From: Spirochaetaceae bacterium
GTDB lineage: Bacteria; Spirochaetota; Spirochaetia; DSM-2461
Direction of reading: 5' to 3'
Assembly (NCBI GenBank): GCA_016342385.1
Contig: JAEINM010000012.1
Location: 1-22,798, forward strand
DNA: 22,798 nucleotides
How positions within the stretch are numbered: position 1 is the first letter of the stretch; each line of letters starts with the position of its first letter. Shown here piece by piece: positions 1 through 8,278 of the stretch. Below the pieces are notes generated by a model. The model made no database searches and had not been told where the DNA came from. It saw only the letters and a list, made by a program, of their open reading frames with translations. The position numbers were made by a program, and so were the translations under genes.

Positions 1-795
1 AGTGTAGCCTTTCTCCTGCTTCTCGAAAAGATCGACCGTGTAGATCTCTTCTCCAATCAAACGGATTGTCACTAGAGGATCCATATTTTGAGACTCGATA
101 AAGCCTGTACACTTTAATCTGCTAAGAGTTTCAACACGATTTTTTATCTCTGTGGAATTATCCAGATCATTCCCATCCAGTGTCCAGACAGACTCCTCTC
201 CCTCACCTTTTAATTTCAGAAGGCTCCTTGTTTTATCCTTAAGAATTTCCATTTCTTTAATTGATCCCGGAGCAAATGACAGCACCTGATTATCCCGCAT
301 TTTGTCCCTATTCATATCAAATATGGATTTGAGATCACCACTGACAGAATAGACACCACTTGTTTCTTTTATACGTATGTAGCTGTAAACACCACCAGAA
401 GCTGTTTTACCCAGAAGGAATTCCCGGCGAAGTCCTTCCTTATCAAAAATACTGACAGTCTGGGCATTTTCTTCATCCAGATTATAACGGTCATAATTCT
501 CTCTATCGCTAATTAGATCCATAATGGTCAGTGAGGCAGATTCTGACAGTAGCCTGTTTATTTGACTCGAATCGGCTTTATATCCTTCAGGAAGGATAAT
601 CCAGGAATCTCCCTCCTTTTTCAGTTCTAAAGTGGTCAGATTATTCTTCATAATTATTTTCTGAATATCGGCCTTCTCAAGTACTTCAAACCGGGGAACT
701 TCATAATTGATTTTAGAATCTTTCTGCCCGACGATATAGATTACAGACACAAGTATAATAAGAGATAGGATAATATATTCTTTTCGTATTTTCAC
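1..795 (-). CDS. DUF4340 domain protein of ABC export operon (partial, C-terminus cut by window edge)
   Basis: The minus-strand frame from a GTG at 795 stays open for 265 codons to the window edge. It begins MKIRKEYIILSLIILVSVIY, a short positive N-terminus followed by one membrane anchor. A soluble beta-rich part follows, with repeated 'tFeLkKegdsWil...ykADssqinrLL' style segments typical of DUF4340. The GTG overlaps the stop of the GldG-like gene (GTGA), and an AGGAG-type site lies inside the end of that gene, so the two are probably translationally coupled. DUF4340 proteins commonly close operons of ABC-2 ATPase, permease and GldG-like protein, as here. They are thought to act on the outer side of the membrane with the transporter, but the substrate is unknown. 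Family assignment comes from sequence character and context, without a profile search. Confidence 0.85.
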   Translation of the reverse strand, partial: MKIRKEYIILSLIILVSVIYIVGQKDSKINYEVPRFEVLEKADIQKIIMKNNLTTLELKKEGDSWIILPEGYKADSSQINRLLSESASLTIMDLISDRENYDRYNLDEENAQTVSIFDKEGLRREFLLGKTASGGVYSYIRIKETSGVYSVSGDLKSIFDMNRDKMRDNQVLSFAPGSIKEMEILKDKTRSLLKLKGEGEESVWTLDGNDLDNSTEIKNRVETLSRLKCTGFIESQNMDPLVTIRLIGEEIYTVDLFEKQEKGYT

Positions 796-2915
796 TCTCC
801 TGCTCCTCCTTTAAACATCAAGGCGATTTTCTTCCGCCTCGATACCCAGACAAACCACATTATTAGTCCAAAAAGAATGACAAGAAGGGGTATAACAATA
901 ATATTAAAGGTCTTAACAAATGTTTTTGTACCGGCTTCGGTTTCGACAAGAGGATTAAACCCCTGCCCTTTTGATCGCATAATGGCATAATCTTCCCTGT
1001 CATTCAGATAATCAACAACATTCTGTATCAGCATAGAGTTGGGAGAGGAACCGGATTTATCAATGACATTATCTCCCAGAATAGCGGAACTTCCGAGAAG
1101 GAAAATCCGGGAACTGTCCGAACGGGAAAGGAATCCTTGATTATCACCTATCTCTTCAGTTTTGAGGGTAAAAACAGATCCGACAGGTTCTTCTTCACTT
1201 TGAGGAGCTTCAGGTATTTCAAGTCCATCAAAATAACTGGAGAAAGCACCCTCTAGAATCACCCCAAGAGGAGAAGAGGCCCTTTCATCACCAGAAGGAG
1301 GGAATATAGCCTGAGGATTGTAGAGATTGATATTTTCTTTCATCTGCCATGACAGATCTGAAGAGGAAAAAAGTGTTGTTGCCGAAATAGAAGGATTATC
1401 CTGTAAATTGATTTCTACGGGAGAGATATTCAACATGATAATCCCCTTTATATTTTTCATAAAGGAAACATCATTATTAATAGTATCCATACTGATCTGC
1501 GGAGCAAAATACACGGGCATCTCCTGTACCCCCCCTGCAGCATTGCGTGATCGCTGGATAAAACATTTTTCATCCATGACATAAGCGGACCCGAGAGAAA
1601 CCCCATAGTGTTTTATAAGCTTTTCCAGGCCTGTAGAGAGGGGTGTATAACTTGGCATAGAACCATACATCTGCTCCTGCTGAGTCGGCATATTCTCACG
1701 AAAAGCATCGAGGAAAAACGCCACAGAACCACCTTTCATTATAAACTGATCCAGTTGAAAGAGTTCCCATTGAGAAAAAGCTTCTTTCGGACCGGCAATA
1801 ATCAGTGTCTTGATGTCTTCAGGTATATCATCGAGTGTTACACCTTTAACATTATAGGTGTCTGAAAGTAAACCATTAAGATTCCCCAGAGAAGGACCGG
1901 GCTGCTGCATATAGGGATTGGAAAATAGAGAAGGAGTACCATGATCTGATAAATACCCCACACTCTGGTTTATACCTATAATTCTGTCAATAATTTCATT
2001 CACAGGTTGTTCCAGGTCTTCTGCAGGAATCATACTGTATCCGAAAAGGCTCTTATTGAGAAGATTTACAGTTGACGATTCACTACCGTACTGCACAACC
2101 ACGCTGGCGTAGGCCAGGCTTTCCACAGGAACATCCTGAGATCCAGACCTTAGAGAGATTGTATTTAAACCATAGGAAGAGATCTCTTCATCTGGAAGAG
2201 TGGCTGGGTTTATCTGAGTGAGTCTGATTTTATTAAAATTCTCTTTATTGAGTCTGTTGATGACACTTCTCAGTCTTTCAGCATACTGGCGGATATCTTC
2301 ATTGAGCTGAAACAGTTCCGGAGAGAGGTATAATTTAACCTCAATAGAGTCATCCATAGCCTGAAGAGTCCCGGTTTTCCGGCTGATACCGCTTATAGTC
2401 GTTGTTATGCTGTATTCCAGATTCGATTCGGTAGCCAGAGAGGGAATAACCTCGACCATATCACCCTGAATTATAACCATTCCCATATAAGCAGTCTGCA
2501 ATTTCACTTCGTCCTGTTCAATATTCTGAATCTGAATAGGGGAAATCCGGTAGTCTTCAGCCAGTGTGCGCAGATCCCTGCCCTTTTCATCCACAGCGGC
2601 ACCTTCCTGATCAAGTTTGTATAGGGAATAATTGAAATTCCTGTTTCCTTCCAGAGAATACTCTTCCAGAAGATCTGAAATCTGCTGTTCCAGATTGTTA
2701 TAGGGCTGAGGCAGGTTTTCTGAAAGAAAGACTTTAATGGTGAGTGGATCTTCCAGTGTAGACACAAGTTTTTTACTAACAGAGGATAGGGAATAAACTT
2801 TGTTCTCTGTCAAGTCAATCCGGAAAAAGAGTGTAGTTGATACTATATTGATTAAAATAACTACAATAAAATACAGTACAAATCTGAGCCATTTTTCATT
2901 ATTTTTCTTTTTCAT
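792..2915 (-). CDS. GldG-like ABC transporter auxiliary protein
   Basis: This 707-residue protein has a membrane segment at about residues 12-33, a long extracytoplasmic region and a second membrane segment near the C-terminus (about 670-692, followed by WVSRRKK). That is the architecture of GldG / ABC_transp_aux proteins. The N-terminal part contains the usual 'FFRIDLTENKVYSLS' and 'LEDPLTIKVFLSENLP' motifs. The middle contains 'LIIAGPKEAFSQWELFQLDQF' style text, matching the domain in which GldG looks like a glutamine-amidotransferase fold. The ATG at 2915 follows AAGGAGG, which lies in the last codons of the permease gene 8 bases upstream. In Bacteroidetes GldG works with GldA and GldF in gliding. 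In non-gliding bacteria the trio is widespread and its cargo is not established. Confidence 0.9.
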   Translation of the reverse strand: MKKKNNEKWLRFVLYFIVVILINIVSTTLFFRIDLTENKVYSLSSVSKKLVSTLEDPLTIKVFLSENLPQPYNNLEQQISDLLEEYSLEGNRNFNYSLYKLDQEGAAVDEKGRDLRTLAEDYRISPIQIQNIEQDEVKLQTAYMGMVIIQGDMVEVIPSLATESNLEYSITTTISGISRKTGTLQAMDDSIEVKLYLSPELFQLNEDIRQYAERLRSVINRLNKENFNKIRLTQINPATLPDEEISSYGLNTISLRSGSQDVPVESLAYASVVVQYGSESSTVNLLNKSLFGYSMIPAEDLEQPVNEIIDRIIGINQSVGYLSDHGTPSLFSNPYMQQPGPSLGNLNGLLSDTYNVKGVTLDDIPEDIKTLIIAGPKEAFSQWELFQLDQFIMKGGSVAFFLDAFRENMPTQQEQMYGSMPSYTPLSTGLEKLIKHYGVSLGSAYVMDEKCFIQRSRNAAGGVQEMPVYFAPQISMDTINNDVSFMKNIKGIIMLNISPVEINLQDNPSISATTLFSSSDLSWQMKENINLYNPQAIFPPSGDERASSPLGVILEGAFSSYFDGLEIPEAPQSEEEPVGSVFTLKTEEIGDNQGFLSRSDSSRIFLLGSSAILGDNVIDKSGSSPNSMLIQNVVDYLNDREDYAIMRSKGQGFNPLVETEAGTKTFVKTFNIIVIPLLVILFGLIMWFVWVSRRKKIALMFKGGAGE

Positions 2916-2923
2916 ATATCCCT

Positions 2924-3634
2924 CTACCTCCTTTCCATACTTACAAGAAAACTACTGTATAAAGAGATAAAAATTAGAGACAGAAAATAGATAATATCCC
3001 GGGAATCTATGACTCCTTTTGCTATGGAACTGAAATGAAAATCTGTTCCCATATATTGAAATATCCATAGGAGAAATCCCGGTACAAAAATGAGGACATT
3101 ATCAACAATAGAGAGAAAGAAACAGATGGAGACACTTATAATAAAGGCGACTATCTGATTATGAGTCAAAGATGAGGCAAAAAGTCCGATCGCAGTAAAA
3201 GCCCCGGACAGTAAAAGAGCCCCTAAATAGCCCCCCCATACAGGGCCCCAGTCCAGATCACCGACGGAGCTCACAAAAAAGGCATATATTATGGTAGGCG
3301 CAATCATAACAATAGTCAGCACGTGAGCTGACAGAAATTTGCCTATAACAATTTCCCATTTTTCCAGAGGCAGAGTAGCCAGGATTTCAAATGATCCGCT
3401 TCTATATTCTTCCGCAAATATTCTCATTGTAACAGCAGGAATTGTAAAAGTCAGAATTAGAGGCAGAAGATTGAAAAAGTCCCTCATATCCGCTCTACCG
3501 GCCAGAAAAAAAGCAGAAAAGAAAAACCATCCCGTAACAACAAGAAATATTGTCATGATAATATAAGCTACAGGAGAAAAAAAGAGTGATTTAAACTCTC
3601 GTTTGAAAACAATATAGATGGATTTCGGTGACAT
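2924..3634 (-). CDS. ABC-2 type permease (GldF-like)
   Basis: This 236-residue integral membrane protein has about six hydrophobic segments and starts MSPKSIYIVFKREFKSLFFS, the cytoplasmic lead-in typical of ABC-2 permeases. The segment 'MRIFAEEYRSGSFEILATLP' matches the conserved 'rlfaEErrsGTlElLlt' motif of that family, which contacts the ATPase. Its ATG at 3634 shares one base with the TAA of the ATPase gene (TAATG), and a GGAGG site lies 6-10 bases upstream, so the two are co-translated. The length fits the short GldF type rather than the larger NatB/CcmB-like permeases. It should form the transmembrane channel of the complex; the substrate cannot be read from the sequence. Confidence 0.92.
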   Translation of the reverse strand: MSPKSIYIVFKREFKSLFFSPVAYIIMTIFLVVTGWFFFSAFFLAGRADMRDFFNLLPLILTFTIPAVTMRIFAEEYRSGSFEILATLPLEKWEIVIGKFLSAHVLTIVMIAPTIIYAFFVSSVGDLDWGPVWGGYLGALLLSGAFTAIGLFASSLTHNQIVAFIISVSICFFLSIVDNVLIFVPGFLLWIFQYMGTDFHFSSIAKGVIDSRDIIYFLSLIFISLYSSFLVSMERR

Positions 3635-4563
3635 TATTTTTCCTCCGATGTCAGTATTTTAAATACATTTTCAAGAGATTTTTTCTCCTGCTGTAATTCC
3701 AGAAGAATCCAGTCTCTATTTTTTACCGTCAGATACAATTCTGCTCTGAGATCTCTAGAGGAACTCAACTTAAAATCAAGCTGATTGCCATTGACCTCGC
3801 AGTTGACATCATCGACACCATCGATCTCTGAAAAGATAGCCCTTGCATCGTTCTGGTCGGCGTCCCGGAGAGAAAGCTTTATCATATGGCCCGCCTGGGC
3901 GGTAGATTTCAATTCATCCATAGAACCGTCAGCGGCGATTTTCCCTTTGTTGACAATAACAACTCTATCGCAGGTAGCCTCGGCCTCAGAGAGGATATGG
4001 GTAGAGAAAATTATAGTTTTCTCTTTGCCTATTTCTTTTATAATTGACCGGATCTCTGCAATCTGATTGGGATCTAGTCCCGAAGTGGGTTCATCGAGCA
4101 CAAGTATTTTAGGATCACTCATCATAGCCAGAGCTAAACCTACCCGTTGTTTATATCCTTTGGAAAGGCTGGAAACAGTTTTATGCATAACATCGCGAAT
4201 TCCGCATAAATCGGATAATTCCTTCAACCTCTGCTCTTTCTGACTCTTTCCAAGTCCCCTTATATCAGCAATATATTCGAGATAATCATACACGAGCATA
4301 TCGGGATATATGGGGGAAGATTCGGGGAGATATCCAATTAATGTCTTTGCCTCTTTAGTTTTATTGCGGACATCAAACCCGTCGACATATATCGTTCCCT
4401 TTGTAGGGGGTAGATAACCTGTCAGAATACGCAGTGTTGTAGATTTACCGGCACCATTCGGTCCGAGCAAACCAAGAATCTGCCCTTCCGGAATTTCCAG
4501 AGACATGGAATCTACAGCACAGACATCGTCATAAAATTTTGTCAGATTTTGAATACTGATCAT
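3634..4563 (-). CDS. ABC transporter ATP-binding protein (GldA/NatA type)
   Basis: This 309-residue ATPase has Walker A GPNGAGKST (about residues 34-42), the Q-loop, signature LSKGYKQRVGLA, Walker B ILVLDEPTSGLDP and the switch histidine in IIFSTH. All catalytic residues are present. The signature reads LSKGYKQ rather than LSGGQ, which is normal for the NatA/GldA exporter group. An extra C-terminal domain of about 90 residues is also usual there. It is the first gene of a four-gene operon with the permease, GldG-like and DUF4340 genes. The ATG at 4563 follows AAGGAGGTTCT. The complex is probably an exporter or a membrane-remodelling ABC-2 system; the cargo is unknown. Confidence 0.93.
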   Translation of the reverse strand: MISIQNLTKFYDDVCAVDSMSLEIPEGQILGLLGPNGAGKSTTLRILTGYLPPTKGTIYVDGFDVRNKTKEAKTLIGYLPESSPIYPDMLVYDYLEYIADIRGLGKSQKEQRLKELSDLCGIRDVMHKTVSSLSKGYKQRVGLALAMMSDPKILVLDEPTSGLDPNQIAEIRSIIKEIGKEKTIIFSTHILSEAEATCDRVVIVNKGKIAADGSMDELKSTAQAGHMIKLSLRDADQNDARAIFSEIDGVDDVNCEVNGNQLDFKLSSSRDLRAELYLTVKNRDWILLELQQEKKSLENVFKILTSEEK

Positions 4564-4616
4564 AGAACCTCCTTTTTACTGATTTCATTTCTATATTTTT
4601 ACTCATAAATAAAATA

Positions 4617-4646
4617 ATTATCTATAGAATTTATTAATACTAACAA
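4617..4646 (-). promoter_or_regulatory. Possible promoter of the ABC-2/GldG operon
   Basis: On the minus strand, TTGTTA (4646-4641) and GATAAT (4622-4617) are separated by 18 bases, about 55 bases upstream of the first ATG of the operon. The whole 4564-4726 gap is very AT-rich and separates this operon from the divergent glycosylase gene, so each direction needs a promoter here. Only the spacing and the -10 match support it. Confidence 0.35.
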
Positions 4647-4726
4647 ATTAATCCATTTGGGGTTACATACTTTTTCCCTGGATTTATTACTTCTCTTTAA
4701 AGAATAATATAAGAAGGAGCGATTTC

Positions 4727-5554
4727 ATGTTAGAACTTCCTGAAGCTTATTCAATAAGTCAACAGATAAAGAAAAACTTAACAGGAAAAAGGATTACTCA
4801 TATTATCACTTTGCAGTCTCCCCATAAGCTGACATGGTTTAATGGGGATCCGGGAGCCTACAATAAGATGCTTATGGGTAAAACCATTGAAAACGCAACA
4901 TACTGCGGGGGAATGGTAAAAATAGAGCTGGGGAAAACGACTCTCTTATTATCCGATGGCATTAATCTCCGCTATTTTGAAAACAGCTGTAATCTTCCCC
5001 CGAAACATCAGCTTCTACTGGAATTTTCAGATTCCACATACCTTTGCAGCAGCACACAGATGTATGGGGGAATTGTCTGTTTTCAAAATGGGATATATGA
5101 AAATGACTATTACAAAGCAGCATTAGAAAAACCATCACCTCTTTCCAGTGATTTTACAAAGAACTATTTTCTAAGTCTACTTAAGAGTATAAATCCTGAA
5201 AAAACAAGTGCCAAAGCTTTTCTGGCAACAGAGCAGAGGATTCCAGGACTGGGAAACGGCGTACTCCAGGATATCCTCTTCAACGCCTCGATTCATCCCA
5301 AAAGGAAAATGAATAGCCTGGGGGAAAAAGAAATTGAAAACCTGTATAATTCTATAATAGCAACACTGAGGGAAATGTGTGACCGGGGAGGGCGCAATAC
5401 AGAGAAAGACCTCTTTGGAAATAGTTGCGCTTACCAGACTCTATTTTGCAAGAAGAATTTAGGACAACCATGCCCCTCTTGCGGATCAGTCATAGAAAAA
5501 GCAAATTATATGGGCGGGACCATATATTATTGCGGAAAATGCCAGAAATACTAA
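4727..5554 (+). CDS. Fpg/Nei-family DNA glycosylase-like protein lacking the N-terminal proline
   Basis: This 275-residue protein has the three parts of the Fpg/Nei family. The N-terminus is MLELPEA. A helix-two-turn-helix region lies at about 173-190 (PGLGNGVLQDILF, then IHPKRK). A C-terminal zinc finger uses Cys249, Cys252, Cys269 and Cys272. In classical Fpg and Nei the protein starts M-P-E, and the exposed Pro2 is the Schiff-base nucleophile. Here residue 2 is Leu while Glu3 is kept. A start error is unlikely because AAGGAG sits 8 bases before this ATG and the LELPEA alignment begins at once. From memory, a subgroup beginning M-I/L-E-L-P-E-A exists in several anaerobes and is often annotated as endonuclease VIII or Fpg. 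Whether it is a glycosylase, a mono-functional enzyme or a DNA-binding relative is not shown here. The last four bases overlap the convergent cyclase gene. Confidence 0.85.
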   Translation: MLELPEAYSISQQIKKNLTGKRITHIITLQSPHKLTWFNGDPGAYNKMLMGKTIENATYCGGMVKIELGKTTLLLSDGINLRYFENSCNLPPKHQLLLEFSDSTYLCSSTQMYGGIVCFQNGIYENDYYKAALEKPSPLSSDFTKNYFLSLLKSINPEKTSAKAFLATEQRIPGLGNGVLQDILFNASIHPKRKMNSLGEKEIENLYNSIIATLREMCDRGGRNTEKDLFGNSCAYQTLFCKKNLGQPCPSCGSVIEKANYMGGTIYYCGKCQKY

Positions 5555-6477
5555 TATAGAGTAACTCTGTTTCTCCCTTTTTCTTTTGAACGGTACATAG
5601 CGACGTCGGCATTATGAATTATTTCCAGATCATCTTTGATTTCAGGAGTATACTGGGCAATGCCAAAACTGGCCGTAATATGGATATCTCCCTCTCTGGA
5701 ATCTACGGCCCCTTCAGATATTTTAATCCGGATTTTCTCAGCCCAGTCCTGAACATCGCGAATAGAGTATCCGGAAAAGAAAAGAATAAATTCTTCTCCT
5801 CCATATCGCCCGAAACTACTATTTTTCATCATAGATCCGCAGACAGTATCGGCTACATATTTGAGAACCCGATCTCCCACGATATGACCATAGTTGTCAT
5901 TAACCAGTTTGAAATAATCCAGGTCAAACATCAACACAGCCAGCTTTAGATTCCTTTCTGAGGCTTTTAGAACCTGCTCCTCAAGAGCTTCACAAATATA
6001 CCTTCTATTAAATATACCGGTTAAGGGATCGGTATTGGATATTTCTTCCAGGCTCTTATTAATCAGCAGAATCTCTTTAAGTTCTAATTTATCTTTTGCA
6101 TGAGATGAAACATCCTGAATAGTGATGCAAATGTAGTTTTCCTTTGTTTCCGGATCTATTACAGGAATGAAAGAACAATTCTGCATCATAGTTCCCCCAT
6201 TATCAAATTCAAAAAGAAGAGGCCTTTGTTCCCATGAGACCTTAGAAGTATTTTGAAGCTGACGAACTCCCTTAAATTTCATGGAGAGCCATAGCTTGGG
6301 AAGAGAGGGAAAAACATCGAAGAGATTCTGCCCGGACACATCCGTTTGCAGTTTCAGAGAGTGGCGGGTCAGAAAAGAATTCCATAGACATATTTTATCA
6401 TCTTCATTAATTAACATCATACCTATATCGATTTTATTAAACATTTCTGTCAACAGCTTCAAATTCACTAATGACAT
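5551..6477 (-). CDS. PAS-GGDEF diguanylate cyclase
   Basis: This 308-residue cytoplasmic protein has an N-terminal PAS-like sensor (about residues 8-125; 'GMMLINEDDKICLWNSFL' at its start) and a linker of about 20 residues, followed by a GGDEF domain. NTDPLTGIFNRRY opens the GGDEF domain, and the active-site loop is RYGGEEF at about 224-230, with FDLDYFK upstream for metal binding. These residues predict a working cyclic-di-GMP synthase. The usual product-inhibition RxxD site before the loop is absent (MKNS occupies that place). The gene is last in an operon with the CheC-like and CheY-like genes: its ATG at 6477 directly follows the TAA of the CheC-like gene. It may be the output enzyme of that chemosensory-type module. 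The signal sensed by the PAS domain is unknown. Confidence 0.93.
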   Translation of the reverse strand: MSLVNLKLLTEMFNKIDIGMMLINEDDKICLWNSFLTRHSLKLQTDVSGQNLFDVFPSLPKLWLSMKFKGVRQLQNTSKVSWEQRPLLFEFDNGGTMMQNCSFIPVIDPETKENYICITIQDVSSHAKDKLELKEILLINKSLEEISNTDPLTGIFNRRYICEALEEQVLKASERNLKLAVLMFDLDYFKLVNDNYGHIVGDRVLKYVADTVCGSMMKNSSFGRYGGEEFILFFSGYSIRDVQDWAEKIRIKISEGAVDSREGDIHITASFGIAQYTPEIKDDLEIIHNADVAMYRSKEKGRNRVTLY

Positions 6478-7125
6478 TTAAGAACTCTCTTCTAAAATTT
6501 TCTGAAGGATTTTCTGAAGGTGTGATAGAGACTCGGTATCTATAAAGAAAAAAAGATCACACTGAAAATTTACGACATCTATGATGAAATCAATTTTTGA
6601 ATAAAGAATATCTCCGTATTGCTGATACCCGAATTCAAAAGATTTATAGGCGACTTGTCTCAAGTTTTCCTCTTTTGAAGTGATTGCAGGAGATTCGAAA
6701 GTAGTGGGACTTTTAAAGAACTCCATAAGGAGATTCGACAAACATGAACTGATTAATTGTCCTGAAAGTTCTAAAAGGAAATCATTTATCTCTTCAGAAC
6801 CGATATCATCCTCTGTCAATTCGAGTAAGGGCAATATAGTTTGCCGGGTTTTATAATTGAGAATGATGGCCCCTTCACCTTTAAGAGAGTAGTCATTGTG
6901 AAACTTCTGCTGAATCACTATTACTTTTTCTAATTCTCCAAACAGACTGCTTTTAATAATCGTTTCCGGTAAAACTTCAGAGGATTCAATATTTAGAGCG
7001 GGAACTTTCAGTTTTACAAAATGATTGAAAAGCTTAGCCAATTCAGCTGCGGATTTTCCCATGGAAACATTAATTAACTCCGTTAGCAGATCATATTCTT
7101 CATGAGAGAACTCAATACTGTTCAT
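6478..7125 (-). CDS. CheC-like CheY-P phosphatase
   Basis: The 215-residue protein starts with a helix carrying E16-L-I-N19, then 22 residues, then P42. That matches the E-x2-N...P active-site signature of the CheC/CheX/FliY phosphatases, which remove phosphate from CheY. CheC proteins usually have a second copy of this site. The matching helix here (EEINDFLLELSGQL, about 111-124) has E119-L-S-G122, so the asparagine is replaced and the second site is probably dead. The start ATG at 7125 overlaps the stop of the receiver gene (ATGA), so the receiver just upstream is the obvious partner. The likely job is to set the lifetime of the phosphorylated receiver. No CheD gene lies next to it in this window. 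Confidence 0.8.
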   Translation of the reverse strand: MNSIEFSHEEYDLLTELINVSMGKSAAELAKLFNHFVKLKVPALNIESSEVLPETIIKSSLFGELEKVIVIQQKFHNDYSLKGEGAIILNYKTRQTILPLLELTEDDIGSEEINDFLLELSGQLISSCLSNLLMEFFKSPTTFESPAITSKEENLRQVAYKSFEFGYQQYGDILYSKIDFIIDVVNFQCDLFFFIDTESLSHLQKILQKILEESS

Positions 7126-7496
7126 ATTATGTTCACCTCTTTTAACAGATCTGCAATACGATCCTGATTAAGTGGTTTATTGAGAAATCCCAAAACGCCG
7201 AGTTCTTTTACTTTTTTTTCGGCTTCTTCCTGGATATCAGCTGAAATAACGACTGTAGGTATGTTTAAGTCTAATGTCTTTAATTCCTCTAAGAGCTCAT
7301 AACCATCCATAACCGGCATTGTCAAGTCGAGAAACATAAAATGAGGGACAGATTCTTTTATCTTCCCTAAGGCTTCCTCCCCATTGCCGGCTTCAGATAA
7401 AGCATAATCTTTACCTGTGAAAAAAGAATGTAAAGATTTTTTGAGTACCTTGCGGGCAAATTCAGAATCATCGACAATCAATATTGTAAAACTCAT
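7122..7496 (-). CDS. CheY-like single-domain response regulator
   Basis: This 124-residue receiver domain has no output domain. It has the acidic pair Asp9-Asp10 (ILIVDDSEFARKVL), the phosphorylation site Asp57 (FMFLDLTMPVMDGYELL), Ser85 in place of the usual Ser/Thr, and Lys107 in LNKPLN. All five functional positions are intact. It starts at an ATG preceded by GAGGGG and is first in the operon receiver, CheC-like phosphatase, PAS-GGDEF cyclase, with overlapping or abutting genes. No histidine kinase is encoded nearby, so phosphate must come from elsewhere in the genome. Inference: a phospho-signal is passed to the cyclase, or compared with it, through shared expression. Confidence 0.92.
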   Translation of the reverse strand: MSFTILIVDDSEFARKVLKKSLHSFFTGKDYALSEAGNGEEALGKIKESVPHFMFLDLTMPVMDGYELLEELKTLDLNIPTVVISADIQEEAEKKVKELGVLGFLNKPLNQDRIADLLKEVNII

Positions 7497-7575
7497 ATGA
7501 AACCCCTCTGTTTATCATTTTAAATAAAGATGACTGGAAATGCAAAATTATGTACCACAAAATACACATCAATGT

Positions 7576-7604
7576 AAAAAATCAGCCGAAAAAGCAGCTG
7601 CTTT
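7576..7604 (-). terminator. Weak intrinsic terminator after the small-protein genes
   Basis: Read on the minus strand, a hairpin CAGC...GCTG is followed by ATTTTTTA. It overlaps a perfect palindrome AAAGCAGCTGCTTT (7591-7604). It lies about 45 bases past the stop of the small gene at 7649 and before the promoter area of the CheY-like operon. The stem is only 4-6 pairs, so termination efficiency is uncertain. Confidence 0.4.
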
Positions 7605-7648
7605 CATACTATTTTATTACACTGGGATTAGAATATTTTCCCTGGCAA

Positions 7649-7864
7649 TTACATGTTGGAACCATCGAGATATCCTCTTTCCTGAGCCATATCATATTCT
7701 TCTGTATTTTTAACCAGTTTTGAGATTATTTCTTTATGAAGAGTGACTGAATGCCGAGAGGTCTCCTCTTTAAGATAATTCTTTTCTTCAACAGCGATTT
7801 CATAATCATCAAACACACCAACAATATCATCGTCCTGTTTTAGAAACCATAAATTCTCTATCAT
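7649..7864 (-). CDS. Small acidic protein, divergent third member of local paralogous family
   Basis: This protein has 71 residues and begins MIENLWFLKQ. It shares with the two other small proteins of this window the N-terminal pattern L-W-F-(I/L), a central V-F-D-D-Y-E-x-A-x-E-E-x-x-Y-L-x-E-E, and an E-Y-D-x-A near the end. The middle of the C-terminal half differs and lacks the K-V-Y-G-L segment. I place the start at 7864 because the other members start one residue before the same position relative to LWF, and GGGG lies 6 bases upstream. An ATG at 7876 with GGAG before it is also possible. No membrane segment or signal peptide is visible. It lies 73 bases downstream of its closest neighbour, in the same direction, and could share that transcript. 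I do not recognise the family or a function. Confidence 0.7.
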   Translation of the reverse strand: MIENLWFLKQDDDIVGVFDDYEIAVEEKNYLKEETSRHSVTLHKEIISKLVKNTEEYDMAQERGYLDGSNM

Positions 7865-7937
7865 TTTTTGCCCCATACATTATTCTCCGTCTATACAAAG
7901 CGAAACAGAATATGTTTACTGAAAATAATCTGAAAAA

Positions 7938-8144
7938 TCATAGAGGAATCATTCCCTCAGAGGAGGCAAAATCATATTCATCGGAATAATCCTCCAACTC
8001 GTTGAATGTAAGACCATAGACTTTATACTTTCCCGTAGGATTATCCTCTTTTAAGTAAAACAACTCTTCACGAGCTATTTCATGATCATCAAATGCTGCT
8101 ATCACATCGCCTTCCTCTGAAATAAACCATAACTTTCCAGACAT
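7938..8144 (-). CDS. Small acidic protein preceded by RNA-leader repeat, copy 1
   Basis: This protein has 68 residues, starting MSGKLWFISEE, and is rich in Asp, Glu, Tyr and Phe. No signal peptide or membrane helix is seen. It matches the protein at 11962-12192 at 43 of 66 aligned positions without a gap (about 65%). Shared blocks include KLWFISE, FDD, EELFYL, KVYGL and DEYD. Start choice: an upstream in-frame ATG exists at 8171, but GGGGGAG sits 7 bases before the ATG at 8144, and the homologue starts at the same residue behind GGAGGAG. The structured repeat at 8279-8444 with its own promoter lies upstream in the same direction and would give a leader of about 261 nt. Function unknown; paralogy and leader suggest regulated expression. 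Confidence 0.82.
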   Translation of the reverse strand: MSGKLWFISEEGDVIAAFDDHEIAREELFYLKEDNPTGKYKVYGLTFNELEDYSDEYDFASSEGMIPL

Positions 8145-8278
8145 TTTTTTCTCCCCCATTAAGGGATTCAAAGAGAGCAGCTTTTAAGCCTGTATTGTGA
8201 TTTCTAAAGATTCATTTTTTTGCTATTTGAAAAGAATCCCCGGTTTACACTAATCCAAGCCAATCCAGACTGGAAAAC

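Noticed and set aside
7520..7545. Sigma-54-like sequence TGGTAC...TTGCA upstream of the CheY-like gene (minus strand)
   Set aside because: The distance between the GG and GC elements is 11 bases; the sigma-54 promoter requires 10. Chance match in AT-rich DNA is more likely.
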